Below, in pieces: positions 23,889-33,729 of a DNA stretch of 64,000 nt. Within the stretch, counting starts at the first letter, position 1. The number at the start of each line of letters is the position of its first letter. The translations under genes were made by a program, and so were the position numbers. Source of the stretch: Mesorhizobium tianshanense (GTDB lineage Bacteria > Pseudomonadota > Alphaproteobacteria > Rhizobiales > Rhizobiaceae); assembly GCF_007830515.1 (NCBI RefSeq), contig NZ_VLKT01000013.1:1-64000 (forward strand), in the 5' to 3' direction. A model generated the notes under the pieces. The model was given only the letters and a program-made list of their open reading frames with translations. It ran no database searches and was not told where the DNA came from.

Positions 23889-25940
23889 TCAGGCAGCCTT
23901 GCCACTGGCATTCAGGGCCTCGTCGGCCAGGCGGCCGGTGAGTTCGGCCATGTGGTCGAAGGCGGCACGATAGCTGGCGACGCCCGCGGTCGCCGAACGC
24001 AGCTCGATGATCAGGTCGCCGATCTCGGCCTGCGGCATGGTCGCCTCGACGACATCCCATCCCGGCCAGCCGGGCCGCGCATCGTAGCCGAGGATCTGGC
24101 CTCGCCGCTGCGGGATCAGGGCGATGATCTTCGAGGTCGCGTCGGACGGCGTGACGATCTCGACCTTCATCACCGGTTCGAGCAGCACTGGCGAGCAGGC
24201 GGCCATACCTTCCTTCATCGCCAGCTTCGCCGCCATCTGGAAGGCCATGTCCGACGAATCGACGGAATGGTAGGAGCCATCGGACAGGTTGACGGCGACA
24301 TCGACCACCGGAAAGCCAAGCGGCCCGGATCTCAGATAGTCGCGCACGCCGGTTTCGACCGACTGGATATAGGTTTTCGGCACGGCGCCGCCGGTGATGG
24401 TATCGGTGAACTGGAAGCCGGAGCCGCGCGGCAGCGGCTTGATCTCGATCACCACGTCGCCGAACTGGCCATGGCCGCCCGACTGCTTCTTGTGGCGGCC
24501 ACGCTGCTGCGCCGTTTTGCGGATCGTCTCGCGATAGGGCACGGCCGGCGGATGGCCTTCGACCGGGATCTGGTTCTTGCCCTCCAGCCGCTCGCGCACG
24601 ACGCGCAGATGCATCTCGCCATGGCCCGACAGCACGGTTTCGGCCGAATCCTGATTGTGGCGCAGGCTGAGCGAGGGATCTTCCTCGGCAAGGCGCTGGA
24701 TGGCCGCCGACATCTTCACCTCGTCCTTGCGCTCCTTCGGGCGCAGCGCGAAGGCGAAGACCGGTTGCGGCGGCGTCAGCGTTACCAACGGCTTGATGCC
24801 GCCCTTGGCCGAGCTCAGTGTCTGGCCGGTCGTGACGTCGTCCAGCTTGCCGAGCGCGACCGTGTCGCCGGCCTTGGCCGAGGTGAGCTTGGACTGATCC
24901 TTGCCAAGCATTCTGTAGATGCCGGAGACTTTTGCCGTGGCGCCGTTCGAAAGGAAGAGCTCGGCGGCGTCGGCAAGCTGGCCGGACAGGATGCGCGAGA
25001 CCGACAGCTTGCCGCCATGCGCGGTGTGAATGGTCTTCATCACCTGGATCACCGTCGCGTTGCCGTCGGGTGCGCCGAGGCGCTTGCGGGTCGCCTCGAC
25101 GTCGGGCGCGTCGTGGCGGATCGTCTTCAACAGGCGCAGCACGCCGTTGCCCTTCTCGGCGGTGCCGATCAGCACTGGCGTCACCGCGCCGTCACGCAGG
25201 TCGGCGGCGAGGTCGTCGAAGATCGCGTCCTTCGGCGGCTCGATCTCTTCGAGCAGCTGCTCCATCAACTGGTCGTCATGATCGGCGAGCGTCTCCAGCA
25301 TGGAAAAGCGCGCCTCCAGCTCGCGCGCCTTTTCGTCACCCGGAATCTGGGCGATCTCGCTTTCGGCATATTCGCGATAGATGTAGGCGCGCTCCAGCGC
25401 CAGATCGATCGAGCCGATGACGACGCCGTCCTTGCGCAGCGGAATCTGGCGCAGCAGCAACGGCGCCGAGCTTGCCGGCTGCAGCATCTTCAGCGTGTCG
25501 CGCACGCCTGATATCGCCTTGTCGACCTTGTTGAGGAACAGGATGCGCGGCACGCCGAGATCGTCGAGCTTGCGCATGATCAGCTGCAGGGCAGGGATCT
25601 TCTTCTCGTCGGCTTCGGCGACGACCACGGCGATGTCGCAGGCGGCGAGCACCGGTTCTGCCTCGAAGGAGAATTCGATGGAGCCGGGACAATCGACGAA
25701 GGTGAGCTGCTCGCCCATGAATTCGGTGGTGGCAAAGGTCGCCTCGACGCTCATGGCGTGGGCACGTGCCTCAGGCGAATGATCGGAGACGGTGTTTCCC
25801 GAGGAAACGGGATTCTGGCGGGGAATGGCGCCCGTGCGCGCCAATATGGCTTCGAGAAGTGTCGTCTTACCGCTTGCAAAGGGACCGACTATGGCAATGC
25901 ATTTCGGTCCCGTGCGTCGTCCTCCGGCGCGAGTTCCCAT
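23889..25940 (-). CDS. Elongation factor G-like translational GTPase (EF-G paralogue)
   Basis: The protein has 683 residues from MGTRAGGRRTGPKC; the ATG at 25940 follows GGAGG. The P-loop GPFASGKT (19-26), DCPG (G3) and NKVD (G4) of a translation GTPase are present. Domains II to V follow: RLAEEDPSLSL and SGHGEMHL of domain III, VPYRET of domain IV and a C-terminal EF-G fold. The sequence differs from canonical FusA (DCPG is preceded by TFV, and the G1 loop is non-standard), and the gene is not in a str operon, so this is the EF-G-like group often called EF-G2 or FusA2. Its exact role in translation is not established. Confidence 0.9.
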   Translation of the reverse strand: MGTRAGGRRTGPKCIAIVGPFASGKTTLLEAILARTGAIPRQNPVSSGNTVSDHSPEARAHAMSVEATFATTEFMGEQLTFVDCPGSIEFSFEAEPVLAACDIAVVVAEADEKKIPALQLIMRKLDDLGVPRILFLNKVDKAISGVRDTLKMLQPASSAPLLLRQIPLRKDGVVIGSIDLALERAYIYREYAESEIAQIPGDEKARELEARFSMLETLADHDDQLMEQLLEEIEPPKDAIFDDLAADLRDGAVTPVLIGTAEKGNGVLRLLKTIRHDAPDVEATRKRLGAPDGNATVIQVMKTIHTAHGGKLSVSRILSGQLADAAELFLSNGATAKVSGIYRMLGKDQSKLTSAKAGDTVALGKLDDVTTGQTLSSAKGGIKPLVTLTPPQPVFAFALRPKERKDEVKMSAAIQRLAEEDPSLSLRHNQDSAETVLSGHGEMHLRVVRERLEGKNQIPVEGHPPAVPYRETIRKTAQQRGRHKKQSGGHGQFGDVVIEIKPLPRGSGFQFTDTITGGAVPKTYIQSVETGVRDYLRSGPLGFPVVDVAVNLSDGSYHSVDSSDMAFQMAAKLAMKEGMAACSPVLLEPVMKVEIVTPSDATSKIIALIPQRRGQILGYDARPGWPGWDVVEATMPQAEIGDLIIELRSATAGVASYRAAFDHMAELTGRLADEALNASGKAA

Positions 25941-26284
25941 GACTGACCTCCACTCAGGCGTTTCCCTGGGAGCGGCGGCCGGCCTGTCGACCGTCGCGGG
26001 CGGGGCTTTTTTCAGTTCGCCACCTACCCAAGAGCATCGTCCCACGGGTTAGCCGGGAGGGCAAGGGATTTGAGGATGGCCTGATACCGCGGATGTTGAG
26101 CCATGATCGGCGAAGCCGTCGGATGCGGGCCTGGGCTTCCCATCAAATCGGCGACAGAGCCAGTCGCCGAAAAGCCGCAAAAGTGGTTGCGCCATGAGGG
26201 TTATCAGACGAAAGTGCCCGTTTCCTGGCAAAAAAGGAACGGTCGTCGCCGACCGATCCGCCGTCAGCTTGAGGAATCGCGACG

Positions 26285-26680
26285 ATGAAGATCATTGCCT
26301 GCGGCAGCGTGCCGACCGTCATTGCGCCGGAAAAGTACTTCACCGGCCGTGTGTTGCAGACGCCGATCATCGAGAGGGAAGCGCCGGCGCGACTGCGCGC
26401 CATCATGGTCGGTTTCGAGCCTGGCGCGCGTACCCACTGGCATACGCATCCGCTAGGCCAGACGCTCTATGTCATGTCAGGCGCCGGCTTCGCCCAAAGC
26501 TGGAACGGACCGATACAGGCAATCAGGGCCGGCGACGTCATTTCGTTCGCGCCCGATGAAAAGCACTGGCACGGCGCCGGCCCGAAATCGGCGATGGAGC
26601 ATATCGCCATGCAGGAGGCGCTCGACGGCGTCCACGCCGAATGGCTGGAGAAGGTGACCGACGAGCAATATGGCGGCTGA
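26285..26680 (+). CDS. Small cupin-fold protein
   Basis: The 131-residue single cupin domain has motif 1 HWHTHPLGQTLYVMSG (51-66), with three histidines and Gln59 in ligand positions, and motif 2 at about 81-95 ending in HWHGAG. This arrangement (H-x-H-x3-Q...H) is that of manganese cupins, including a bacterial (R)-selective hydroxynitrile lyase. Many relatives are simply called cupin proteins, and I cannot tell whether this one is a lyase, an oxygenase or non-catalytic. The ATG is preceded by GAGGAATCGCG. It is convergent with the aminotransferase gene, with a shared terminator. Confidence 0.82.
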   Translation: MKIIACGSVPTVIAPEKYFTGRVLQTPIIEREAPARLRAIMVGFEPGARTHWHTHPLGQTLYVMSGAGFAQSWNGPIQAIRAGDVISFAPDEKHWHGAGPKSAMEHIAMQEALDGVHAEWLEKVTDEQYGG

Positions 26681-26698
26681 GGCTTCTGAGCCCAATAG

Positions 26699-26722
26699 AA
26701 ACCCGGCTCGCGGCCGGGTTTT
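26699..26722. terminator. Terminator between cupin and aminotransferase genes
   Basis: AAACCCGGC and GCCGGGTTT form a nine-pair stem around TCGCG and end in a T-run on the plus strand. It lies between convergent stops and probably serves both. Confidence 0.7.
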
Positions 26723-26742
26723 GGTGTTCGAGATGCGCCTGA

Positions 26743-28047
<1,305 letters not shown>

Positions 28048-28155
28048 TCAAATCCTCGGCAATGACAAATCCGGCAACAATAAATTCACCTCCTGGCGGT
28101 AAAACCCCGGACGGCCGGATCACACCATTCCGCCAGTCTCGCAAAGCGAGGAACC

Positions 28156-29049
28156 GTGTCGCGCAGCATCGGGCTTGCCCATATCGTCCGTCATGATGAC
28201 GGCACCGCCAGCGGTGTCTGGGGCATCTACATGCTGCAGAGCGCTTTCCAGCCGATCTTCGCCTTCAGCAACGGCAAATTGTCCGTCACCGCATTCGAGG
28301 GGCTGATCCGGCCGTTCCGTGACGGCGAGCCGCAGTCGCCGATGATTTTCTTCAGCACCTGTCCGCCGGTCGACCGCTTGCATATCGAAGCGCTGACAAG
28401 GACGCTTCACCTTTTGAACGCCGGCGCCTGCCTGCCGCAGGAGGCGTCCATCTTCATCAATTTCGATCCATCGGTGTTCACCGAGCGCAGCATCGCCGAC
28501 AGCGCACTGCGTGACATGCGGCTGGTGCTGCATGAAGCTGGCATCGATGCGAAGCGCGTCGTCTGCGAGGTAACCGAGCAGAAGTCGGCGTCACAGGAAA
28601 CGCTCTACAATTTCATCGAGGCGCTCAGGGCCAACGGGTTTCGCATTGCCGTCGACGATTATGGCGCCGACGAGTCCGACATCAACCGCATCAAGGAACT
28701 CAGGCCTGACATCGTCAAATTCGATGCCCACTGGATCATGCAACTGATGGAGTCCGGCGCTGGCTTCGCCTTGCTGACCGCCATGGTGGCAAGCTTCGAA
28801 CAGCAAGGCATCCGCACGGTGTTCGAGGGCATCGAGGAAGGCTGGCAGCTTGAGCTGGCCGAGAAATCGGGAGCCTCGATGGTGCAGGGATTCGCGCTGG
28901 CGCGCCCGGAGCTTGCGCCGACCAGCTTTCACGTCTTCGGCAAGGACAAACAGGCGCCTGTGACAGTGCCCGATGCCGGCGAAGCGCCTGCGACTGTCTC
29001 GCCTTCGCCGCGGCCGAAACGGGCTTTCGGGCGCAAGGTGGCGCCATGA
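28156..29049 (+). CDS. EAL-domain protein (putative c-di-GMP phosphodiesterase), first of pair
   Basis: The protein has 297 residues from a GTG start at 28156 (GCGAGG upstream). Almost the whole chain is one EAL domain: FEGLIRP (about 48-54) as the EAL signature, the asparagine in INFDP, Glu in CEVTEQ, the Asp pair in VDDYGADES, Lys in IVKFDAHW, Glu in VFEGIEE and QGFAL. All metal and substrate positions look intact, so hydrolysis of c-di-GMP to pGpG is plausible. There is no GGDEF, sensor domain or membrane helix. The C-terminal 30 residues are Pro-rich and basic. It overlaps the next EAL gene by 4 bp. Confidence 0.9.
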   Translation: MSRSIGLAHIVRHDDGTASGVWGIYMLQSAFQPIFAFSNGKLSVTAFEGLIRPFRDGEPQSPMIFFSTCPPVDRLHIEALTRTLHLLNAGACLPQEASIFINFDPSVFTERSIADSALRDMRLVLHEAGIDAKRVVCEVTEQKSASQETLYNFIEALRANGFRIAVDDYGADESDINRIKELRPDIVKFDAHWIMQLMESGAGFALLTAMVASFEQQGIRTVFEGIEEGWQLELAEKSGASMVQGFALARPELAPTSFHVFGKDKQAPVTVPDAGEAPATVSPSPRPKRAFGRKVAP

Positions 29050-29900
29050 CCGGGCGGCCCGACAGGCGGCGCAATGTCGGCGAGGCGATCTTTGCCGACG
29101 AGGTCGGGATCGAATACGGCGTCTATGGCGCGTTCCGGCTGCGGAGCGCCTATCAGCCGATCTTCGCGCCGCGCGGCGAGTTTTTGAAGGCCGTCGCGGT
29201 CGAAGGCCTGATCGAGCCGCACCGCGCCGGCAGGCCGGTCGCGCCACCCGCGTTTTTCGAGGGCGTACCGGCGCCGGATCGCTTTTTCGTCGAGACGATG
29301 TGCCAGGTGCTGCATCTCAGGAACTTCCGCAACATCGGCGTCGACGGGCTCGACCTGTTCTTCAACTACAATCCGCTGATCAACGATCATCCTGGGCGGG
29401 CGCTGGCCGAGATCAGGCTGATGACCAGGCACCTCGCCGAGTTCGACCTGCACCCCGGCATGCTGGTCTGCGAGATCACCGAGCAGGCCGCGGACGACAA
29501 GGTGCTCGTCAGCCTGGCGCGCGAGATGCGGCGCGACGGCATCCGCATCGCCATCGACGATTTCGGCACGGGGCATTCGACGGCTGAACGGGTCGCCCTT
29601 GTCCAGCCCGACATCGTCAAGATCGACGGCACCTGGTTCGCGGAATTCTGCCGCCATGCCGCCGCCGAACGATTTTTCCGGCCGCTGGTCTCCGCGCTGC
29701 ACGACCGCGGCACCAAGGTGCTGGTCGAAGGGATCGAGCAATCCACCCATCTGCGCGTCGCGCTGGATGGCGGCGTCGATCTTTTGCAGGGCTATCATCT
29801 GGCGCGGCCGGCGCTGGCCGGTACGGTCTTCGACGAGGAGCCGCTGCCCGTCGATACGCTGCTCGGCATGGACAACAAGGTCGTGCCGCTGTTCGGGTGA
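29046..29900 (+). CDS. EAL-domain protein, second of pair (modified EAL signature)
   Basis: The 284-residue protein is another stand-alone EAL domain. The signature reads VEGLIEP, with Glu where active enzymes usually have Arg (E-x-L-x-R). The other residues are kept: Asn in FFNYNP, CEITEQ, IDDFGTGHS, VKIDGTW, VEGIEQ and LQGYHLARP. It starts within ATGA, overlapping the stop of the upstream EAL gene by 4 bp, so the two are translated as a pair and may form heterodimers. Whether it is catalytic or a c-di-GMP-binding partner is open. Confidence 0.88.
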   Translation: MTGRPDRRRNVGEAIFADEVGIEYGVYGAFRLRSAYQPIFAPRGEFLKAVAVEGLIEPHRAGRPVAPPAFFEGVPAPDRFFVETMCQVLHLRNFRNIGVDGLDLFFNYNPLINDHPGRALAEIRLMTRHLAEFDLHPGMLVCEITEQAADDKVLVSLAREMRRDGIRIAIDDFGTGHSTAERVALVQPDIVKIDGTWFAEFCRHAAAERFFRPLVSALHDRGTKVLVEGIEQSTHLRVALDGGVDLLQGYHLARPALAGTVFDEEPLPVDTLLGMDNKVVPLFG

Positions 29901-30012
29901 TGTATCAGCGGCGCTGATGGTTGCGCCAAAACAAATCACTGGATGAAGCCGATGCTGCCGGGATAATTGCCGGTAAGCGCCGTCCCGCTGGGGAGCGGCG
30001 ATGGGAGCACCA

Positions 30013-30624
30013 ATGACCATACTCTATGGAATGATCGACAGCGGCAATTGCTACAAGCCGCGCCTTTTGATGGCCAAGCTCGGCATCCCCTTCACCAATG
30101 TCGAGGTGAGTTCGCATACCGGCGACACGCGCAAGCCCGACTATGTCGCCAAGAACCCGAACGCCATGGTGCCGCTGCTCGAACTCGACGACGGCCGGCG
30201 GCTGGCCGAATCCAACGCCATTCTGCTGTATCTCGCCGAAGGCACGCGGTTCCTGCCGGCCGACAAATACGAGCGGGCACTGGCCTATCAATGGCTGTTC
30301 TTCGAGCAGTACAGCCACGAGCCCTATATCGCGGTGCGCAAGGCGTTGCTGACCTTTCCCGAACGGGCCAAGGACGCCACGCCGGAACGGCTGGCGGTGA
30401 CGCTGGAGCGCGGAAACAAGGCGCTCGGCGTGATGAACAAGCATCTGGAAGGCAGTGCGTTCTTTGCCGGTGAGGCACTGAGCGTCGCCGACATCGCGCT
30501 CTACGCCTATACGCATACTGCCGAGGTGGGCGGTTTTCAGCTCGACGCCTATCCGGCGGTGGCGGCCTGGCTGAGGCGGGTCGAGGCCGATCCAGGGCAT
30601 GTGCCGATAGAATGGCTGGGGTAG
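30013..30624 (+). CDS. Glutathione S-transferase family protein
   Basis: The protein has 203 residues from the ATG at 30013, which follows GGGAGCACCA; an in-frame ATG at 30001 is possible. The N-terminal thioredoxin-like domain (1-80) begins MTILYGMIDSGNCYKPRL, with a Ser in the expected glutathione-activating area, and has the glutathione-binding NAMVPLLELDDGRRLAESNAILLYLA stretch. The C-terminal domain is all-helical (88-200). Members conjugate or reduce electrophiles in the cytoplasm. The substrate is unknown. It lies 112 bp after the EAL pair and may be separate. Confidence 0.88.
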   Translation: MTILYGMIDSGNCYKPRLLMAKLGIPFTNVEVSSHTGDTRKPDYVAKNPNAMVPLLELDDGRRLAESNAILLYLAEGTRFLPADKYERALAYQWLFFEQYSHEPYIAVRKALLTFPERAKDATPERLAVTLERGNKALGVMNKHLEGSAFFAGEALSVADIALYAYTHTAEVGGFQLDAYPAVAAWLRRVEADPGHVPIEWLG

Positions 30625-30681
30625 TCTTTGTCCTCACGCTCGTCGCCGCTTCGCGGCCGCTCCGGACGGGGCACGCCAGCG

Positions 30682-30723
30682 CATGACCCCGAAAAACGAC
30701 TTCGATTTTCGGTAAGGATCATG
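30682..30723. repeat. Intergenic palindromic repeat
   Basis: CATGACCCCGAAAA at the left and TTTTCGGTAAGGATCATG at the right form an imperfect inverted repeat related to the element at 9679-9728. It is followed by a further hairpin at 30741. It lies between the GST and cold-shock genes. Confidence 0.6.
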
Positions 30724-30740
30724 AGCAAAATCAAAGTGTT

Positions 30741-30780
30741 ACAGCGTCCTTTGCGCGTCCGAGAGGACGCGCGGCGCTGT
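30741..30780. repeat. Intergenic hairpin adjoining the palindrome
   Basis: ACAGCG and CGCTGT form the outer pairs, with GCGCGTCC and GGACGCGC inside around GAGA. The pair of elements looks like one composite rhizobial intergenic repeat. Confidence 0.55.
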
Positions 30781-30851
30781 AATGGCGCGACGCCCGGTCG
30801 GGCTTGCGGCCTTCGGCCGTGGCGCAAAATCCGAACAGAGATGAAATCCGG

Positions 30852-30882
30852 ACAGCAAAAAGGCGGGACAAAATCCCGCCTT
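30852..30882 (-). terminator. Terminator on the minus strand, downstream of the cold-shock gene
   Basis: AAGGCGGGA pairs with TCCCGCCTT around an A-rich loop; on the minus strand the stem is followed by TTTTTGC. It lies about 170 bp past the cold-shock stop. Confidence 0.65.
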
Positions 30883-31051
30883 CCCATGCTTGGTAGCCTG
30901 ATCGGGAGCGTTTTGGCCGGGCCGGCAGCAATCTGCTGCTTCGGCTTGTCGGGTCCTTCCGCTCCGGCGCGCTTCTCGCGCGACCGTCAGTACATCCGTG
31001 ACTTGCCGCGCGCGCCCCGAGCTCTCGCTCCGGCACGCGCCATTCGCAAAA

Positions 31052-31264
31052 TCAGGCTGCCTTGCTCAGAGACCCAGCGGACGACTTGCCAGTGCGGCGG
31101 TCCTGCTCGATCTCGAAGTTGATCTTCTGGCCTTCGACCAGGGTCGACAGCCCAGCGCGCTCGACTGCGGAGATGTGGACGAAAACGTCCGCGCCGCCGC
31201 TGTCAGGCTGGATGAAGCCGAAACCCTTGGTGGAATTAAACCACTTGACCGTACCTGTAGCCAT
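31052..31264 (-). CDS. Cold-shock domain protein (CspA family)
   Basis: The 70-residue protein is one OB-fold cold-shock domain with RNP1 (KGFGFIQP, 13-20) and RNP2 (VFVHIS, 27-32). The start is [10 protein letters not shown], as in alphaproteobacterial CspA proteins. It binds single-stranded RNA/DNA and melts RNA structure. A long A/T-richer stretch upstream (31265-31500) could hold the structured 5' leader usual for csp genes. The family is certain, but cold induction cannot be read from sequence. Confidence 0.95.
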   Translation of the reverse strand: MATGTVKWFNSTKGFGFIQPDSGGADVFVHISAVERAGLSTLVEGQKINFEIEQDRRTGKSSAGSLSKAA

Positions 31265-31592
31265 TTCGATAGTCCTTACGTTTGCTTTAGCTTGACCGAA
31301 CCGAAGTCCAGCCGGTTTGTATCGAGATTTTGGAGATAGACGTCAGCAAACGCGAATATCGCGAGGCCCGGATCGATCGGCCGAAATATCAATGGACCTG
31401 ATATAGTCCGCTTCCGTGCAAAAAACAAGACTGCGCGAAAAAAGGCGCTGATGCGGCGCTGCCCAACGGCCGCCCCAATCGCGTGAAAGCGTTGCAGCGT
31501 CGCGTGTTGCGGAGGTCGCATCGCTTACGCGCACGTTGCGGGGGAAGGACCGCGCCGCCTTCGAGCGTCCGGTCCTGTTTTGGGAGAGGACC

Positions 31593-31919
31593 ATGAAAAC
31601 TGTTCTGCTTGCCGCCTGCCTGATGCTGGTGGCCGCCGAGGCGCAGGCGATCTCGCGCTACGACCCGACCCGCATGAGCTGCGGCAGGGTGCGGGCGACG
31701 ATCGCGCGGGAAGGCGCAGTCATCCTGCGTTACCAGTCGACGCGCACGCCGGGATTGCCGCTCTACGACCGCTATGTGCGGAGCCAGCGTTTCTGCGACA
31801 TCGGCGAAGTCAGGGCACGCGCTTCGGTGCCGAGCGCCGACACGAACTCCTGCATCGTCTATAAATGCAAGCGGGTGGACACGGACCGGCGTTTCCGCCG
31901 GCGCATCCTGCAGGACTAG
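31593..31919 (+). CDS. Small secreted cysteine-containing protein, unknown function
   Basis: The protein has 108 residues from the ATG at 31593 (GGGAGAGG upstream). A clear signal peptide, MKTVLLAACLMLVAAEAQA (1-19), precedes a mature part with four cysteines (SCGRV, RFCDIG, SCIVYKCKRV) and many arginines, ending RRRILQD. The spacing suggests two disulfide bonds, so the protein is probably periplasmic or exported. I do not recognise a named domain. Codon bias and ribosome site support a real gene. Confidence 0.72.
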   Translation: MKTVLLAACLMLVAAEAQAISRYDPTRMSCGRVRATIAREGAVILRYQSTRTPGLPLYDRYVRSQRFCDIGEVRARASVPSADTNSCIVYKCKRVDTDRRFRRRILQD

Positions 31920-31955
31920 CGTCTTCCGTCGCAGACGGTCCGGATGATGCTCCAG

Positions 31956-32096
31956 GGCGTGTTGAGATTCAGGTCAGGCCGAGCCGAAAATGGTGGGTTC
32001 CGAGAACCGGAACGCAGCGCACGTTCGGGTGCGCGAGTACCGGAAGCGCAGGAAACTGCCATTTGCAGGCCGGCATCACCTGAATATCGACATGCC
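31956..32096 (-). repeat. Inverted-repeat element copy 3 (~141 bp)
   Basis: This is the same element as at 22412, in opposite orientation. Read on the minus strand it starts GCATGTCGATATTCAGG and ends CCTGAATCTCAACACGCC; the core hairpin is GCGCAC-N6-GTGCGC (32017-32034). The minus-strand left end joins the ogt stop codon TAG (32096-32098). Confidence 0.85.
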
Positions 32097-32665
32097 TAGA
32101 ATCCGAACGACACTTGCGCCGGCGGCGGCGGGCCGACGCGCACGCCTTCCATCGCCAGCATCTTTTCCTTGGTGGTCGAGCCACCCGGCGCGGAAAAACC
32201 GCCGATCTTGCCGCCGGCGGCAAGAATGCGGTGGCAAGGGATGACCAGCGGCACCGGGTTGGCGCCGAGCGCCGCGCCCGTCTCACGCGCCAGCCCGGCA
32301 TGGCCGGCGCGCCTGGCCAGCTCGCCATAGGTGGTGGTCTCGCCGAAGGCGAGCTTTCGCGCCGCGTCGTAGATGGCGAGGCGGAAATCGTCGACCCCGG
32401 TGAGATCGACCGGCACGCCGGAGAAATCGACGTCTTCGCCGGCCGCGTAGGCCTGTATCGACGCGATCAGCTCGGTGACCCATTGCGGCCGGGCGCTCGA
32501 AGCGGCGATGCCGGCATGGTGCAAGAGCCGGCGTTCCACCGCGTCGCGGTTGCGCTGGGGCAGGCAGAGCCGGGTCAGTCCGGCCTCGCTCCAGGCGATG
32601 CCCATGAAGCCGATCACGGTTTCGAAGACGGCGTGGCCGACGGTGGCCTGGGAGGTGCTTTCCAT
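32096..32665 (-). CDS. ogt: Methylated-DNA--[protein]-cysteine S-methyltransferase
   Basis: The protein has 189 residues from MESTSQATVG; the ATG at 32665 has AAAGGAG upstream, and a longer frame is not needed. The C-terminal domain carries the alkyl-acceptor motif IPCHRIL (about 152-158), preceded by the helix-turn-helix TTYGELARRAG. The protein moves O6-methyl groups from guanine to its own cysteine, a one-time repair reaction. There is no Ada-type N-terminal zinc domain, so Ogt rather than Ada is meant. The stop codon is formed at the edge of repeat copy 3. Confidence 0.92.
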   Translation of the reverse strand: MESTSQATVGHAVFETVIGFMGIAWSEAGLTRLCLPQRNRDAVERRLLHHAGIAASSARPQWVTELIASIQAYAAGEDVDFSGVPVDLTGVDDFRLAIYDAARKLAFGETTTYGELARRAGHAGLARETGAALGANPVPLVIPCHRILAAGGKIGGFSAPGGSTTKEKMLAMEGVRVGPPPPAQVSFGF

Positions 32666-32844
32666 GATGTGCTCCTTTCCGAAGGAACGGATGGAATCCG
32701 GTACATATCGAGAACGAGATATCGCATTTTCAGGTTGCCGTTGCCACCCGAAAACCACTTGAAGTCCACAGCAGGCTGCGGATTGCCCGGACCAGGGCGC
32801 TGGTGTAAGGACTTCTTAACAGACGAACCGGACCCGAGCGCGGC

Positions 32845-33729
32845 TTGCCAGCAAAAATCATCTTTCCCGCGATCGGCGTGATGCTCGCTGCGGCCGGTCT
32901 CAGCGGCTGCACTTCGACCGCGCAGATGAAGGCCGCGCCTTCGCTGACTGAGACCACTGCGGCGGACGCTGATGCCGGTTTTGCGCTGGCGTTGCCCGAC
33001 ACGGTTTCGGTGCTGCCAGAATCCTCCGGTATCGCGCCTGTCCAGACGGCGGCATTGCCTGTCCAGACGGCGGCATTGCCTGTCGACACCGCCGCGACGC
33101 CTGCCCAGCCGGCCGCTTTTGCCGGCCCGACCCCGCTGGCTGCCACGGCATCTTCGGGTATGGCGGCCGACGCGGCGCCAGCCGGCGCGGCACCTGTCCA
33201 TGCGACGGCCGCTGCCGCCGTGCCGGTCACCGGTGAGACAGGCAAGACGATGCCCGGCGTTCAGCAGGTCGCCTATGCCGTGCCTGAGAACCCGTCCGCC
33301 CTGCTTTCGACCAGCCCTGCCAGGGAGTACTCGACGGGGCCGCGCGGCGAGCTCGAGCGGCTGATCGAGAAATATGCCGCGCTTTATGAGGTGCCGGTCG
33401 ATCTGGTGCGCCGCGTCGTCAGCCGCGAAAGCACCTTCAATCCCAAGGCCTACAATCGCGGCCATTGGGGGCTGATGCAGATCAAGCATGCGACGGCGCG
33501 CGGCATGGGCTATGAGGGTCCGGCGAAGGGGTTGTTCGACGCCGAGACCAATCTGAAATATGCGGTGAAATATCTGCGCGGCGCCTGGCTGGTGGCCGGC
33601 GGCAACGCCAAGCGCGCCGACCGGCTCTACCAGAGCGGCTATTATTACGACGCCAAGCGCAAGGGCATGCTGGAAGAAACCGGCCTTGGCCGCGACCGCG
33701 TTAGGCGTCGCCTGCAGCCCGATGCCTGA
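32845..33729 (+). CDS. Lytic transglycosylase lipoprotein (SLT domain)
   Basis: The protein has 294 residues if the TTG at 32845 is used; an ATG at 32881 would lose most of the signal peptide, so TTG is preferred. The lipobox GLSGC (18-22) suggests a lipoprotein. A low-complexity Ala/Pro/Thr region (25-150) contains repeats such as PVQTAAL. The C-terminal SLT domain (about 165-285) has the catalytic glutamate in VSRESTFNPKAYN and the GLMQIKHATARGMGYEG motif. It cleaves peptidoglycan to 1,6-anhydro products. The stop overlaps the following GNAT gene by 8 bp. Confidence 0.88.
   Translation: MPAKIIFPAIGVMLAAAGLSGCTSTAQMKAAPSLTETTAADADAGFALALPDTVSVLPESSGIAPVQTAALPVQTAALPVDTAATPAQPAAFAGPTPLAATASSGMAADAAPAGAAPVHATAAAAVPVTGETGKTMPGVQQVAYAVPENPSALLSTSPAREYSTGPRGELERLIEKYAALYEVPVDLVRRVVSRESTFNPKAYNRGHWGLMQIKHATARGMGYEGPAKGLFDAETNLKYAVKYLRGAWLVAGGNAKRADRLYQSGYYYDAKRKGMLEETGLGRDRVRRRLQPDA
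33036..33086 (+). repeat. 21-bp tandem repeat in the transglycosylase linker
   Basis: The unit GCCTGTCCAGACGGCGGCATT occurs twice (33036, 33057), with a third degenerate copy following. It is in frame and encodes PVQTAAL. Confidence 0.85.

Noticed and set aside
23670..25511. 613-codon plus-strand open frame
   Set aside because: Entirely antisense to the EF-G-like gene; His/Arg/Asp-rich with no domain, as expected of a mirrored GC-rich frame.
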